This document shows positions 31,370-42,038 of a DNA stretch of 64,000 nt, in pieces. Source of the DNA: Molossus alvarezi (lineage: Eukaryota > Chordata > Mammalia > Chiroptera > Molossidae); assembly GCA_037176705.1 (NCBI GenBank), contig CM073905.1, positions 32,272,986-32,336,985 of the forward strand, given 5' to 3'. A model generated the notes under the pieces. It made no database searches and was not told where the DNA came from. It was given only the letters and a program-made list of their open reading frames with translations. Both the position numbers and the translations under genes were made by a program. Every line of letters starts with the position of its first letter. The first letter of the stretch is position 1.

Positions 31370-32040
31370 AAACCCACCACTATCAAAACACTACCACCAC
31401 CACCACCAACAACAATAGCATCACCACTGCCACCTACAACAATAATAGCAATACCATCACCACCACCAATAGCATTACCACCACCACCAACAACAACAAT
31501 AGCATCACCACTGCCACCTACAACAATAATAGCAATACCATCACCACCACCAATAGCATTACCACCACCACCTACAACAATAATAGCAACACCATCATCA
31601 CCAACAATAGTATCACCATCACCACCACCACCTACAACAATAGCAACATTATCACCACCACCAATATAATCACCATCACCACACCAACAATGACAACAAT
31701 AGCAACACCACCATCATCAACAATAGTATCACCATCACCACCACCACCTACAATAGCAACACCATCACCACCACCAATATAATCACCATTACCACACCAA
31801 CACCAACTGCAACAATAATAGCACACCATCATCACCAGTCATAGCAACACCCTCAACACGAGCAGCAGCGGGCATAATGCCAAACTATCACCCCCATCAC
31901 CATATTGCTACCATCACTACCATCACCACCACCAGCAGCATCAACCCATCACCACTACCACCAATACCATCATCACCTTTGCCAGTACCACCAGCATCAC
32001 CATCATTAATGGTGGTAACATCAACAACAGTTACAACAAA
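31370..32040 (+). repeat. A/C-rich trinucleotide tract (ACC/AAC/ATC), with 84-bp duplication
   Basis: About 650 bp almost free of G on the plus strand, made of ACC, AAC, ATC and ATA/AGC triplets. Positions 31411-31494 and 31495-31578 are a tandem duplication with period 84, essentially identical for the first 78 bp. Downstream units of about 100 bp repeat more loosely. The 159-codon Thr/Asn-rich frame over 31303-31782 is a product of the tract. Confidence 0.93.
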
Positions 32041-32585
32041 GAAAACCGGAAAACCTCCCTTTTCAGTGTCTGAAGATAAATCGTAACCACACACCGGGCA
32101 GTGTGCTAATGGATGGGGAAACAGGGATGGGTGGTAAGTGGTCTCGGACCTCAAGGGTCTCATCACCAAGTGCGTGGAGCTGAAACAGGCACATGGAGGG
32201 GATGAGGTACTCGGAGTATCCAAATGCAGAGACAGTGCACGTCTGACCATTTTGGTAGAGGAGGTAGAGTTGGAGAAGGACCCTAAGGGCAAGTCAAATT
32301 CCCCCTGGACCAGGAATAGCAGATGGATTGCTCCTGCCCCATTTCCTCAGGCATGCAGAACCCACCTGGGCGGACTACAGCTGAATCTGAACACGGCCCT
32401 GGAATCCACTTCAGTGCAGAACCATGAGTAGCCCAACCAGCTACAACGAACGTGAATTGGCTCTCAAGACAAACCCTATTTGCTTGCCCCAGATTAGAGG
32501 CAAGGGCCTTTGGGCAGGCACCTAGCTTGTTAACTATTCCTTCCTGTGTCTGTGCCATGGGCCTGGCTCAGGCATGGCTTTGAGG
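32041..32585. other. No recognised feature
   Basis: Unique-looking DNA between two arrays. No repeat or exon recognised. Confidence 0.45.
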
Positions 32586-33316
32586 ATCACTGGATGGATG
32601 GACGGATGGATGGACGGACGGACGGATGGACAGACGGATGGACGGACGGACGGATGGACGGATGGATGGACGGACGGACGGATGGACGGATGGATGGATG
32701 GATGCATGGATGGATGGATGGATGCATGGATGGATGGATGGATGGATGGATGCATGGATGGATGGATGGATGGATGGATGGATGGATGCATGGATGGATG
32801 GATGCATGGATGGATGGATGGATGCATGGATGGATGGATGGATGGATGCATGGATGGATGGATGCATGGATGGATGGATGGATGCATGGATGCATGGATG
32901 GATGGATGGATGCATGGATGGATGGATGGATGGATGCATGGATGCATGGATGCATGGATGGATGGATGGATGCATGGATGGATGCATGGATGCATGGATG
33001 GATGGATGGATGCATGGATGGATGGATGCATGGATGGATGGATGGATGCATGGATGCATGGATGCATGGATGGATGGATGGATGCATGGATGGATGGATG
33101 CATGGATGGATGGATGGATGCATGGATGGATGGATGCATGGATGGATGGATGGATGCATGGATGCATGGATGGATGGATGGATGCATGGATGGATGGATG
33201 GATGCATGGATGGATGGATGGATGGATGGATGGATGCATGGATGGATGGATGGATGGATGGATGGATGGATGGATGCATGGATGGATGGATGGATGGATG
33301 CATGGATGGATGGATG
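32586..33316 (+). repeat. GGAT/GGAC then GGAT/GCAT tetranucleotide array (about 730 bp)
   Basis: First zone (32586-32699): GGAC and GGAT units in groups. Second zone (32700-33316): GGAT units interrupted at irregular multiples of 4 by GCAT, giving 12-, 16-, 20- and 24-bp subunits and blocks such as three GGATGCAT in succession (near 32932-32955). The sequence holds no stop triplet in any of six frames, so frames of 238-322 codons run through it on both strands; these are not genes. Confidence 0.97.
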
Positions 33317-34869
33317 GGGAGAAGAGAGTAGTCCCCATGGAAAGAAAGTCATGGGCAGAAGCCCGGTGGCAGGGAACTGCGTATTCCAACCTTACAGCTT
33401 GTAAACATGAACGGGAGGAGAAAAGATCCTCTTTGGAGGGCCCTGAAGGTACGAGCAGGAAAACGGCGTGATGTGAGTTGTTCGTACAACCCGGACGGAG
33501 GGGCATTGCTGTTTTGCAGCAGGGAAACTGAGGCATGGAGGAGAGCAGCCCGCTCAGTCAACACACAGCAATGACTATCTGAGTGGCTTAAATCCATTGC
33601 TGGCGGAAATCGGGGCCACATTCCCCCTTCGTCTCACGATATTTTAGCTCCATTTCCTTGATTTCCGGTTAGAACCAAAGGATTCGTTCCTTCCTCTTTG
33701 TAGCAGTGGGGGGCAAGAAAGTCATCTTTTATGAGGCGGACGGCAGCTGTTCTTCCCGCCACCCAGCTGTCCTTCCCTGAAACAGGATAGCGAAAGAATT
33801 AGAAATTTTCACAGATCCCAGGGAACGAGCCCTGTGGTTGGAGATCTGAGTTTGAATCCCAGCTCATCCATCACACTCCGTCTAGGTCGCCCTGGCAACC
33901 CGCTCCGCCACCCTGCCTCCCTTCCTCATCCGTAAAGAAAACCATACCTTCCTCCATTCCCGGTTCATGCCATCATGCTGAGGGTCACGAGCTGCCCGTC
34001 GACGTGCAACACTTGAGCAACGCGGCCATATACAGACCCTGCAGCGGACTCGTCTTTCATGATCGGCACCATATTCATAATAACATGGTTATATCTGTGG
34101 CAATTACTACTATGAATATTTGGCTCCCGCATTCGGTTGGTGAGCAGTCGACGTGGAGACATCTGAAGCACACTTCCAGTCCCCCTGCCTCAGCCGTCCT
34201 TGATTTCCAGTCCCCATTTGGGGTCTGGTTCCACCAGGGTCTGACCACATTTCACTCAGGGGTAACGCACAGGGCTTCACTCAGGGCCAGCTCTGGGTAC
34301 CTGCCGCTTCTGGCCCCAGGCTTGTTTTGTCTTCGGATGTCACGGTGTGGCGCACAGTAGACCAACTCGTCACTCACCTCTCGTCCTGAAAGTGGCGGGA
34401 ATCAAACTCCTGGCTGGGCAGTCCTTTGTTAGGAGAGATGAAACCTTCCTCTTCCTCCTAGACAGACGGGCCTGAGGTTCATTTCACGGGACTTCTCGGG
34501 AAGTCCTGTGGCCTCGTGGTGGCCACTGCAGGAAACACATCGTTCCGTGGGCTCTCGCTCCCTGCTCCACCCCCTTGCTCCTCCCTTGCTCCCTGGCCAT
34601 CCAGGTGTTACATATACACCTTTGTCTCAGCCTCTTTCCCAGAGAACGCAGGCTTCTACAGTGGTGAATCAAGAATTGGAAACTTCAATTATTCCCCCTG
34701 CCCCTCATCTCGTATCCCCCCTGAAGGCCTCGCACACTGACAGGTAACAGCAGGTGAATCCTTAGTAAACGCTTGAGATCCTGGTATCCCGAGCAGATGG
34801 TACAAGACAAATTGGGTTTATGGACCTCAGTAGCAAAGGATAGTGATTATGGATAGAGAATCTGGCACT
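33317..34869. other. Mostly unrecognised; MIR-like scraps
   Basis: Reverse MIR remnant near 33510-33560 (CAGCAGGGAAACTGAGGCAT) and a sense remnant at 33845-33960 (GAGTTTGAATCCCAGCTCAT). No gene evidence in the rest. Confidence 0.5.
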
Positions 34870-35070
34870 GAGCAGTAGGACTCAAATTTATCAGCTCTGC
34901 CACGTATTAGCTGTGTTCCCCCAAGCAAGTCGGGTGGCCTCTCTCGACCTCAGTTTCCTTGTCCGTAAAATGGGTGAAACAGTATGTCCCGCACGGAAGA
35001 GTTCAGTGACAACCTTGGCACACAGTAATAGATCAGTCAGTGAAATTACTGTTGTTAGTAATGGTGGTGG
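34870..35070 (+). repeat. MIR element
   Basis: Nearly full-length: ATCAGCTCTGCCACGTATTA GCTGTG, CCTCAGTTTCCTTGTCCGTA AAATGGG, and the 3' part CCTTGGCACACAGTAATAG in order. Confidence 0.9.
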
Positions 35071-35176
35071 TGCAGATATTACATGAGAAAGAATATATTA
35101 CAGAGTTGTAGGATGGGATTCCTGAGGCATATGTGTGACTTTGGGCACATCTCTGAATCCCACCCCACTCCCCCTG

Positions 35177-35203
35177 TTTTTTTTTTTTTTTTTTTTTTTT
35201 TTT
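35177..35203 (+). repeat. Poly(T) run of 27
   Basis: Uninterrupted T27 without an adjoining retroelement that I recognise. Confidence 0.95.
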
Positions 35204-36384
35204 AAGTATCTTTATACAGGGATAATCATCCCTAACTCATCCACATTGTATGTGGTAATTTCGAGAGCACTTCCCAAAGTATAAACAGTTCTAGGAATGG
35301 AAGGGACTTTTTCCCCTTCGTGACTGGCGGTGGATGGTTTCCCAAAGCACGTCCGATAGCTGCAGCCAGCCTTCCACTCTGGGAAGATGGAAATTCATCC
35401 GTCATTTCTGAAAAGTGATCCCCCTCCCTGACCACAGTCTGCGCGCCCGCTGGGAGGTAAATCCCCAGGACATGGGAAGGGGGACCAGGTTCCTGCCGCC
35501 CTGAAAGCAGACACTGGCGCCCTGTTTCCCGTGTGGCTTAAGCCCATTAGCGCTGATGGAAACAGGATTTTTCTTTTTAAAAGGACATGCTTCTTCCACC
35601 CCACTACCTTGCTCAGTGGATCTTTGGCCAAGAGCTGGCGTGTTGCGAGCCGCCAGAGCATTCCCGGTATTTCCCATGATGTCACCGGACTGGAACCTGG
35701 GGGGACGTCGTACCTAATCTGTGGAGTGGAGGTGATCACGTGCCTCCTTTGATAACACGGCATCTCACGACACTGTCCCCGCGGCCTTGCACTGTGTCCT
35801 GGACCTTGTATCTTCTCTCTCCATCCCAATCCCCGCTCCGTCTCTCTCCCCCACTCTTTACGTGTCTAAACCATGCCCCTAAGTATCGTTTCTTCAAAAC
35901 CGTATAGTACTCTGTGCAGGCGCTTACGCCACACAGACGTCAATGAGTGCAAATCGGACTTCGTTGTTTTTTTCATGCAACACCATGTTTGCAAAACTGT
36001 CCTGGTTGCTGTCTGTCTGTATTAAAACACATGCGCTCCCTGGCCAGGGGGCTCGGTTGGTGGGGAATCATCCCACGCGTCCAGCAAGTACACGCGCATC
36101 TGGGTTGTACGTGTGTTCTGACTGGTGTGGAGAGTCCCACGGTGTACGCTGCCCGCACTTTCTGTAGCATTCCCCTAGAGGGGGACCCCTGGATTGCTTT
36201 CTGTCCCTCATCACCGCAACCAGCTCCCTAAAGGTCTGCACAGGACTTCTCCTGGAGGTAGAGTACCAGGTCCTAAGATACACCTCACTGAAATCAAGAC
36301 AGGTTCTATCCAAGTCATGTTGCTAATGACGCCGAAACCCCTCGGTGGGTGAACCGGCCCAGGCCCTGCTCTCTGTGGGTATGC
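35204..36384. other. No recognised gene; SINE-head-like scrap
   Basis: CTCCCTGGCCAGGGGGCTCG GTTGGTGGGG at 36038-36068 resembles a SINE head but the body does not follow. Otherwise unique-looking DNA. Confidence 0.45.
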
Positions 36385-36387
36385 AGG

Positions 36388-36505
36388 GGTGGGCAAAAGT
36401 AGGTTTACAGTCATGAGTGTGCACAGTACAGACTTTATTCTCATCTTGCTATGGATTAATTACTGTATTATTTATTTATACAACTGTAAACCTACTGTTG
36501 CCGGC
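36388..36505. mobile_element. Mariner-like MITE
   Basis: Terminal inverted repeats GGCAAAAGTAGGTTTACAGT at 36392-36411 and ACTGTAAACCTACTGTTGCC at 36483-36502 match over 19 of 20 positions. The 70-bp AT-rich interior contains no coding sequence. Tc1/mariner-type, non-autonomous. The outermost bases are degenerate, so a TA target duplication is not visible. Confidence 0.85.
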
Positions 36506-36865
36506 TGCCCCTCCCCCTGCACAGTTCCTTCTGTTTGTATAAAGAGGGGGTTTGCACGAAGGTCCGTGCTGGCCCCCCTGCGTTTAGAGCCCTCGCTCCT
36601 TCTCCAGCAGCTGTGTTTATCAAACAAGCAGGCAAACTCGGCAGCGCCCGTCCAAATATTTGGAAGCAGCCGGTTGTTCAGCACCCGCGGACACCACCTA
36701 GGAGGCTTTCGCAGAGTTCTTAGGTGGCTATCTTAGGGGTGTTTGCATTCTTTTAGGGTCCCAAGAATTCTCCCTTTTCTCTTAGAGAGCCAATGTCCAT
36801 TCAGGCTGGGGGGGCGGGCCCTGTGGTCCTCGAGGGATTTGAGCTTCGGTTTTGTTCAACTTTGG
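36506..36865. other. No recognised feature
   Basis: Unique-looking DNA between the MITE and the next tetranucleotide field. Confidence 0.45.
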
Positions 36866-37140
36866 GTTGGCATCTATTTATCTATCTACCTCCCTCCCTC
36901 CCTCTCTCCCTATCTATCTATCTATCTATCTATCGATCGATCGATCGATCGATCGATCTACCTACCTACCTACCTTCCTATCTATCCATCCATCCATCCA
37001 TCCATCCATCCATCCATCCTACCTTTCTACCTATCATCTGTTCCCCTATCTGTCTACCATCCATCTATCCATCTATTCTCTCTACCTCTCTACCTACCTA
37101 TCATCTACCCACCTATCCCATCTTTTTATCTATCTCATCA
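36866..37140 (+). repeat. Mosaic of TATC, GATC, TACC and CATC tetranucleotides
   Basis: (TATC)n at 36911-36934, six uninterrupted GATC units at 36935-36958, then (TACC)n, (CATC)n at 36979-37018 and a decayed TACC/TATC tail. GATC is self-complementary, so the block can extrude a perfect hairpin. Ser/Ile/Tyr-rich open frames follow from composition. Confidence 0.96.
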
Positions 37141-37424
37141 TGGGAGGGGCCAATATTTATGGAGTTACTAAGAACACTGAAATCAAATAACATGGTTCAG
37201 ACAGATGTGGGCCCAAATGACTAGCTGTTTGACCTTGAGCCAGCAATCACTTCTTGACGCCTCTGTTCCTTATCTACACGCTACCCAGTGAAGATGGTCG
37301 TGCCTACCTCACTGGCTCACTGTGAAAACCCAGCGGGAGCACGTGCAGTGCAAACTCAGCTCGGGGCCTGGCGCAGGTCTGGGCAGACCTGTGATTGCTG
37401 ACCCATAGAACAGGGCAGAAGTGA

Positions 37425-37750
37425 CACATGACTTCTGAGGCTGGATCATACGAGGCATTGCCAGGTTGGCCTTGTTGCTGGAATGCTGGCCACTGGGAAA
37501 GAAGTCGAACTACCCGGGGCCGCCGTGCCGGAACAGTACTGGTGGGCACTTTGGCCAGGGCACCAGACATTTAGAAGTAGCTTCTCTGGTCCCAGCCGCC
37601 CAAGTCTTCCCAGCTGACCGTGGCACAGAGACCGGCCACCTCCGCTGAGTCCTGTCTGAATTCTTGAGATGCCGACTATATGAGCCTAATACAGTCGTTG
37701 TTTTAGGTCACTGCTTGGGTGCACTGTTAGGAAGTAGTAATAACTAGAAT
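37425..37750 (+). mobile_element. MLT1-type LTR
   Basis: CTTCTGAGGCTGGATCATAC GAGGCATTGCC at the left and TAATACAGTCGTTGTTTTAG GTCACTGC at the right match 5'-middle and 3' parts of the MLT1 LTR. Solo and degenerate. Confidence 0.72.
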
Positions 37751-37964
37751 GCATTGAACTAGGAGTATTATTCTACTCAGATGAGCAACACTCGCGTATT
37801 GAAGACTTTGTCTTATTTTTAAGCTTTATTGAGGTATAATTAACACTTCAGCAGATGTCAAGGACCATGCAAATACATTTACATAATTTTGAAATCATTA
37901 TAGCATTGGCAGATTCAGGCAAAAATCATCAATGGATGTGAGATATTTGTGATTTCTTTTTAAA

Positions 37965-38181
37965 ATTTTTTTATTTATTTTTTAAATACGTTTTATTGAT
38001 TTTTTTTTTTTTTTTTTTGAGAGAGAGAGGAAGGGAGAGAGAGATAGAAACATCAATCGGCTGCCTCCTGCATGCCCCCTACTGGGGATCGAGCCTGCAA
38101 CCCGGGCATGTGCCCTGACTGGGAATCCAACCGGGACCTCTCAGTCCATGGGAGAACGCTCAATCCACTGAGCCACAACTG
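37965..38181 (-). mobile_element. VES SINE, subtype A, reverse, nested in L1
   Basis: Reverse-strand A copy: GATTGATTTTTTT tail region, GAGAGATAGAAACATCAATC, CTGCATGCCCCCTACTGGGG, GGGCATGTGCCCTGACTGGG and AATCCACTGAGCCACAAC head. The TSD is not clear. L1 sequence flanks both sides. Confidence 0.93.
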
Positions 38182-38661
38182 TAAGCAATTTAAAGTGCAA
38201 AATGTGATGAGTTGGTTTATGAATAGATTATGCAAGAAGTCCCCTCATGGAGCTAACACATCCATAACCTCATGCATCTACCTTTTCATTTTGTTTTGTA
38301 TTTGCTGGTGAGGATGTCTAATTTCCAGTCTCAGCAAGTTTCCAGTGTACAACACAGTGTTATCCACTGTAGACACCTTGTTATACATTAGATCCGCAGA
38401 CCTGGTTCATCCTGCGGCTGGTATCCTTTTACCAACCTTTTCCTGTTTCCCCACCCGAACTCCCAGAAACCACCTTTCTGCTTTCCGTTTGAATAAGTTT
38501 GCAGTTTGGCTTTTTCTAAGATTCCACATACAAGTGACACCAGCCCATATTGGTCTTCCGTCACTTTCTGTCTGGCTTACGTCACTTAGCATAATATCCT
38601 TCAGGTTCATCCACGTTGTTGCAGATGACAAGATTTCCTTCTTTTTCGGTGACTGAATGGT

Positions 38662-38663
<2 letters not shown>

Positions 38664-38697
<34 letters not shown>
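38664..38697 (+). repeat. (GT)n in L1
   Basis: Pure GT run of about 17 units at the position where L1 ORF2 3' sequence reads ATTCCATTGTATATA in many copies, so it is an expansion of pre-existing L1 sequence. Confidence 0.95.
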
Positions 38698-38698
<1 letters not shown>

Positions 38699-38859
38699 CA
38701 GTTTCTTGACCCACTCATCTGCTGAAGGACACTTAGTTTCTTCCCCTACGCTGGCTATCTGAGCACTGTGATGCTGCAATGAACATGGGAGGGAAGGAGT
38801 TTCTTTGAGAGAATGGTTTTGTTGGAAAGATAGGTTCTAACACTGATCATGTCTAACAC

Positions 38860-39005
38860 TTATCCCGTGTCCACCACCCGATGTGAGGTAGGCACTCTCT
38901 GATGGACATTTGAGAAATGAGAAAACAGAAGGTGACGTAATTTCTCCCAGATCATAGAGCTAACCAGTTGCTAAACTTGAATTTGAACTGTGGTCTCTCT
39001 GACCC
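38860..39005 (-). repeat. MIR/L2-like fragment
   Basis: GTAGGCACTCTCTGATGGAC, TGAGAAATGAGAAAACAGAA and AGATCATAGAGCTAACCAGT are reverse MIR-type landmarks. Confidence 0.65.
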
Positions 39006-40045
39006 ATCTAATGAGTGTTCGTGAAGTGACCACTCTGGACATTGTGGTTGAAGAGGCGACACTTGTTGCTGGTTGCCTGTGAGGACATTGACCGTGACCC
39101 CCGATCAGAGAAGTTTCCATCCTTTGCTTCCCGTTTTCTTACTTCCCATTTGGAAACGGACCACGTTTCGGGGGGCAGCATCCTAGAGAAACCCAAGAGA
39201 CAGGGAGCTTGAAATCTCTGCTCCTGGGAAGGAAACTTCTTTCTAATGGGCTGCTGCAAAGATATACAATTTCCCAGAATGCCGAGAGCCCCCCAAAACA
39301 GAGGTAGCCCCCCGAATCAGGGGGTGCCACATACTTTGGGCAGGTCCGGAAAGGGATGGAAGACCCCTTAGGCCTCTGCTCCTGGCGCCCCCCTTCAATC
39401 CGTAACTTAAGTGAGCATAACCATAAAGCCACTAAGAAAAACATCTCCACCAGCTCTATTTACCCAGCTGTGGATCTCAGGATCTGCTGCTGACATTTTT
39501 AATACTCTCTCATTTCTGTCTTCCAGCAGGATCAGTCGGAGCAGCCCACAGGGAAGGGTGTCACCGAGGAAACAAAACCCAGGCCCCCCGGCCTCTGACC
39601 GGGGACCGAAGCATGCCGGGAGAACGCTCCACCTGAGGAGCACAAAGGACCCCCGGAGGAGGAAGCTGGCCTGGGGCCAACCGGAGGTATGGAGGCTGGG
39701 CCAGGACGACGGTCTGCTGGGGGTTCGGCGCTGGTCCCTGAGCTCGGCAAACAGCCCTCCCAGCCTGGTGGCAGCGAGGGCGTTGCCCACTGAACTCAGA
39801 GGGTGGCAATGATGGACGCCTTCCGATTTTTTTTAAAAAACCTTTTTAGGAATTATACTGTGTCCATAGAAAAAAACAACCACCACCCACATAACTGAAA
39901 TGAACAGCTTAATCTAATCACAAGGTAAACAGCCACCCACTACACTGGGGCCAAGTCAGAGCATGGCCAGCCCCCCAAGAAGTCTCCGTCTGTGCCCTGC
40001 CAATAATTCCACTTCCTTCCCCCCAAAACCCCGAACTTCCCTTTT
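39006..40045. other. No recognised feature
   Basis: GC-rich, partly CpG-containing unique DNA. Frames of 127 and 133 codons on opposite strands overlap at 39407-39812 and neither shows a domain. Confidence 0.45.
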
Positions 40046-40059
40046 AAAATCAAAGGTGA

Positions 40060-40314
40060 GCCCTGGCTGGTTTGGCTCAGCGGTTAGAGCGTCGACCCAC
40101 AGACCAATGAGTCCCAGGTTCAGTTCCAGCCAAGGGCACGTCACTCGGTTGCGGTTCGTCCCCGGCCCCGGTCGGGGTTGTGCGGGAGCCAACCAGTCGA
40201 CGTGTCTCTCTCACATCGATGATTCTCTCTCTCTCCCTCCCTCCCACTCTAACTGATGATAAATAGAAAAATATCCTCGGGTGAGGATTAAAAAATAATG
40301 GTAATAAAAAAAAT
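40060..40314 (+). mobile_element. VES SINE, subtype B, with exact TSD
   Basis: Complete B copy from GCCCTGGCTGGTTTGGCTCA through GGTTCAGTTCCAGCCAAGGG and CAACCAGTCGACGTGTCTCT to tail CTCGGGTGAGGATTAAAAAA. Perfect 14-bp TSD, AAAATCAAAGGTGA, at 40046-40059 and 40315-40328. Confidence 0.97.
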
Positions 40315-40870
40315 AAAATCAAAGGTGAATTTTGCCTGTTTCTGGACTCGATATAGGGAAATGATGCTTTGGTAGTTGGTTTCTTCGACTCCAAACTGTG
40401 AGCTTTGTCTTTGTGCTCTGTCGAGCTGTTGTTATTGTTGAGTTTCATTACGTTGTACGAACACACCATGATTGATTGATTGAAGCTACCACGGGTGGGC
40501 ATTTGGGTTTGGTTATAGGGTAGGGTCCCCGTGAATATTCTCCTCCCGGTTTCTTGGCACATTTGTTTCTGCTCCGTTGCTGGAAGCTTCACACTCCTAC
40601 GAGGGAACATGCAGAAAGCGTCTCGATGTTGGCCTTGGCAATGCCCCCCGAATGGGATGCCCAAGGCGTGGGCAGTGGAAGGGAAACCAGGGGGAGGTCA
40701 GCAGCCTGAACGCTTCTGCTCAAACCATCATCAAAACGAAAGGCAGCAGCAGAGGGGAAGAAAACATTTGCAAATCACATACCTGATCAAAGGTTAATAA
40801 CCAGAATATATGCGGAACTCCTACAACTCAATAGCAATAAAACAAATAACTCGATTGAAAAACGAGCAGT

Positions 40871-41084
40871 GCCCAGCCGGTGTGGCTCAGTGGTTGAGCA
40901 TCGACCCATGTACCAAGGGGTTGCTGGTTCAATTCCCGGTCAGGACCCATGCCCAGGGTGTGGGCCTGATCCCCAGAGGGGACATGCAGGGGGCGGCCAA
41001 TCAATGTTCTCTCTCATCGATGTTTCTATCTCTCTCCCTCTTCCTTCCTCTCTCTCTAAAATCAATAAAGAAAAAATATTTAAA
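40871..41084 (+). mobile_element. VES SINE, subtype A, nested in L1
   Basis: Full A copy: GCCCAGCCGGTGTGGCTCAG, GGTTCAATTCCCGGTCAGGA, CATGCAGGGGGCGGCCAATC and AAAATCAATAAAG tail. L1 ORF2 sequence is contiguous on both sides. TSD not delimited. Confidence 0.95.
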
Positions 41085-41243
41085 ATGAAACAAAGTGAGC
41101 AGAGGAGCAGACGTTTTTCTAAACAAGAGTTGTAAATGGCCGACAGGTATATGAAAAGGTGCTCAATGTCACTACTCATCAGGGAAATGCAAGTCAAAGC
41201 CACAATGAGAGATCACCTCACCTGTATTAGAATGGTTATTTTA

Positions 41244-41274
<31 letters not shown>

Positions 41275-41300
41275 GTGTATACACACACACACACACACGC
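41244..41300. repeat. (TG)n / (AC)n inverted microsatellite in L1
   Basis: TG run 41244-41270 followed by AAATGTGTATAC and an AC run to 41298. The two arms are complementary and could form a hairpin. Confidence 0.93.
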
Positions 41301-41983
41301 ATACCCCCACACACAAAAGATGAGTGTTAGAAGGGAACGCTTGTACACTGTTGGTAGGAATGTAAATTGGTGCAGCCTCTATGGAAAACAGTATGGTGGT
41401 TCCTCAAAAAATTAAAAATAGAACCACCAGATGATCCAGCAATTCCACTTCTGGGTGTACACCCAAAGGAAAAAAAACAGGATCGCGAAGAGATATCTGC
41501 ACGCCCGTGTTCATGTAGCATCATTCACAATAGCCAAGGCATGCTAACAACCTAAATGTCTGTTGCTGGATGAGTAGGTAGAGAAACAGTGTTCACATGC
41601 AATGGACTAGGATTGCACTCAATACCTCCTTAGGATTCAGCCTTCACAGAGGAGGGTACTCTGCCATTTGTGACAACGTGGACGGACCAGGAGGACACGG
41701 TGCTAAGTGAAATCAGCCAGACGCAGAAGGACAAATACCACCTGATACCACTTAAATCAGAATTCTAAAAATAGTCTCACTCACAGAAGCGGAGAGTAGA
41801 ATGGTGGTTACCAGGGGCTAGAGGGAAGGGAAAACAGGGATGTTTTGGTCAAAGGGTGCAAAGTTTCTGTTTTCACAAGTTCAATAAATCCTAGAGACCT
41901 ACAATATAGTATCTACAGTTAGCAATACTCTATTTTGTACTAAACATTTTTCTAAGAGAATAGATCTTATGTTAAATGTTCTT

Positions 41984-42038
41984 ATCTAGATAGATAGATA
42001 TAGATATAGATACAGGTACAGATACAGATATACAGATA
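41984..42038 (+). repeat. GATA-type microsatellite at the L1 3' end
   Basis: CTAGATAGATAGATATAGAT with later ACAGATACAGATATACAG units immediately follow the L1 3' UTR, consistent with growth from the L1 tail. Confidence 0.85.

Larger units (their letters stand above)
37811..38805 (-). mobile_element. L1 ORF2 end and 3' UTR, reverse, split by a VES
   Basis: TTTAAGCTTTATTGAGGTAT AATTAAC at the left edge; after the SINE, TTATCCACTGTAGACACCTT, TTTCTAAGATTCCACATACA AGTG, CACTTAGCATAATATCC, TTCATCCACGTTGTTGCAGA and CTGCAATGAACATGGGAGG. Order and orientation fit an old 5'-truncated L1; the region 37845-37960 is poorly matched. Confidence 0.85.
40585..41985 (+). mobile_element. L1 ORF2 C-terminal part and 3' UTR, split by a VES
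   Basis: About 1.2 kb of L1 in sense order: TTGGCCTTGGCAATGCCCCC, GAACGCTTCTGCTCAAACCA, GAAAACATTTGCAAATCACA TACC, AATGCAAGTCAAAGCCACAA, TTGGTGCAGCCTCTATGGAA, GATGATCCAGCAATTCCACT, GGACGGACCAGGAGGACACG and a 3' UTR around GGTTACCAGGGGCTAGAGGG. The ORF2 reading frame is broken by stops, indels, a microsatellite and the VES insertion, so no functional product. Confidence 0.93.

Noticed and set aside
31303..31782. 159-codon Thr/Asn-rich open frame
   Set aside because: Lies in the A/C-rich trinucleotide tract and is a composition effect.
32534..33536. Six long open frames (238-322 codons), His/Pro/Ile or Met/Asp/Gly/Trp rich
   Set aside because: All result from a stop-free tetranucleotide array open in every frame; no flanking gene structure.
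36038..36068. Additional SINE head
   Set aside because: Only about 30 bp resemble a head; B box, body and tail do not follow.
28604..37140. CRISPR-like arrays
   Set aside because: Simple tandem repeats without spacers, in a mammalian genome.
39407..39812. Opposite-strand frames of 127 and 133 codons
   Set aside because: Complementary openings in GC-rich DNA, no domain, no splice context.
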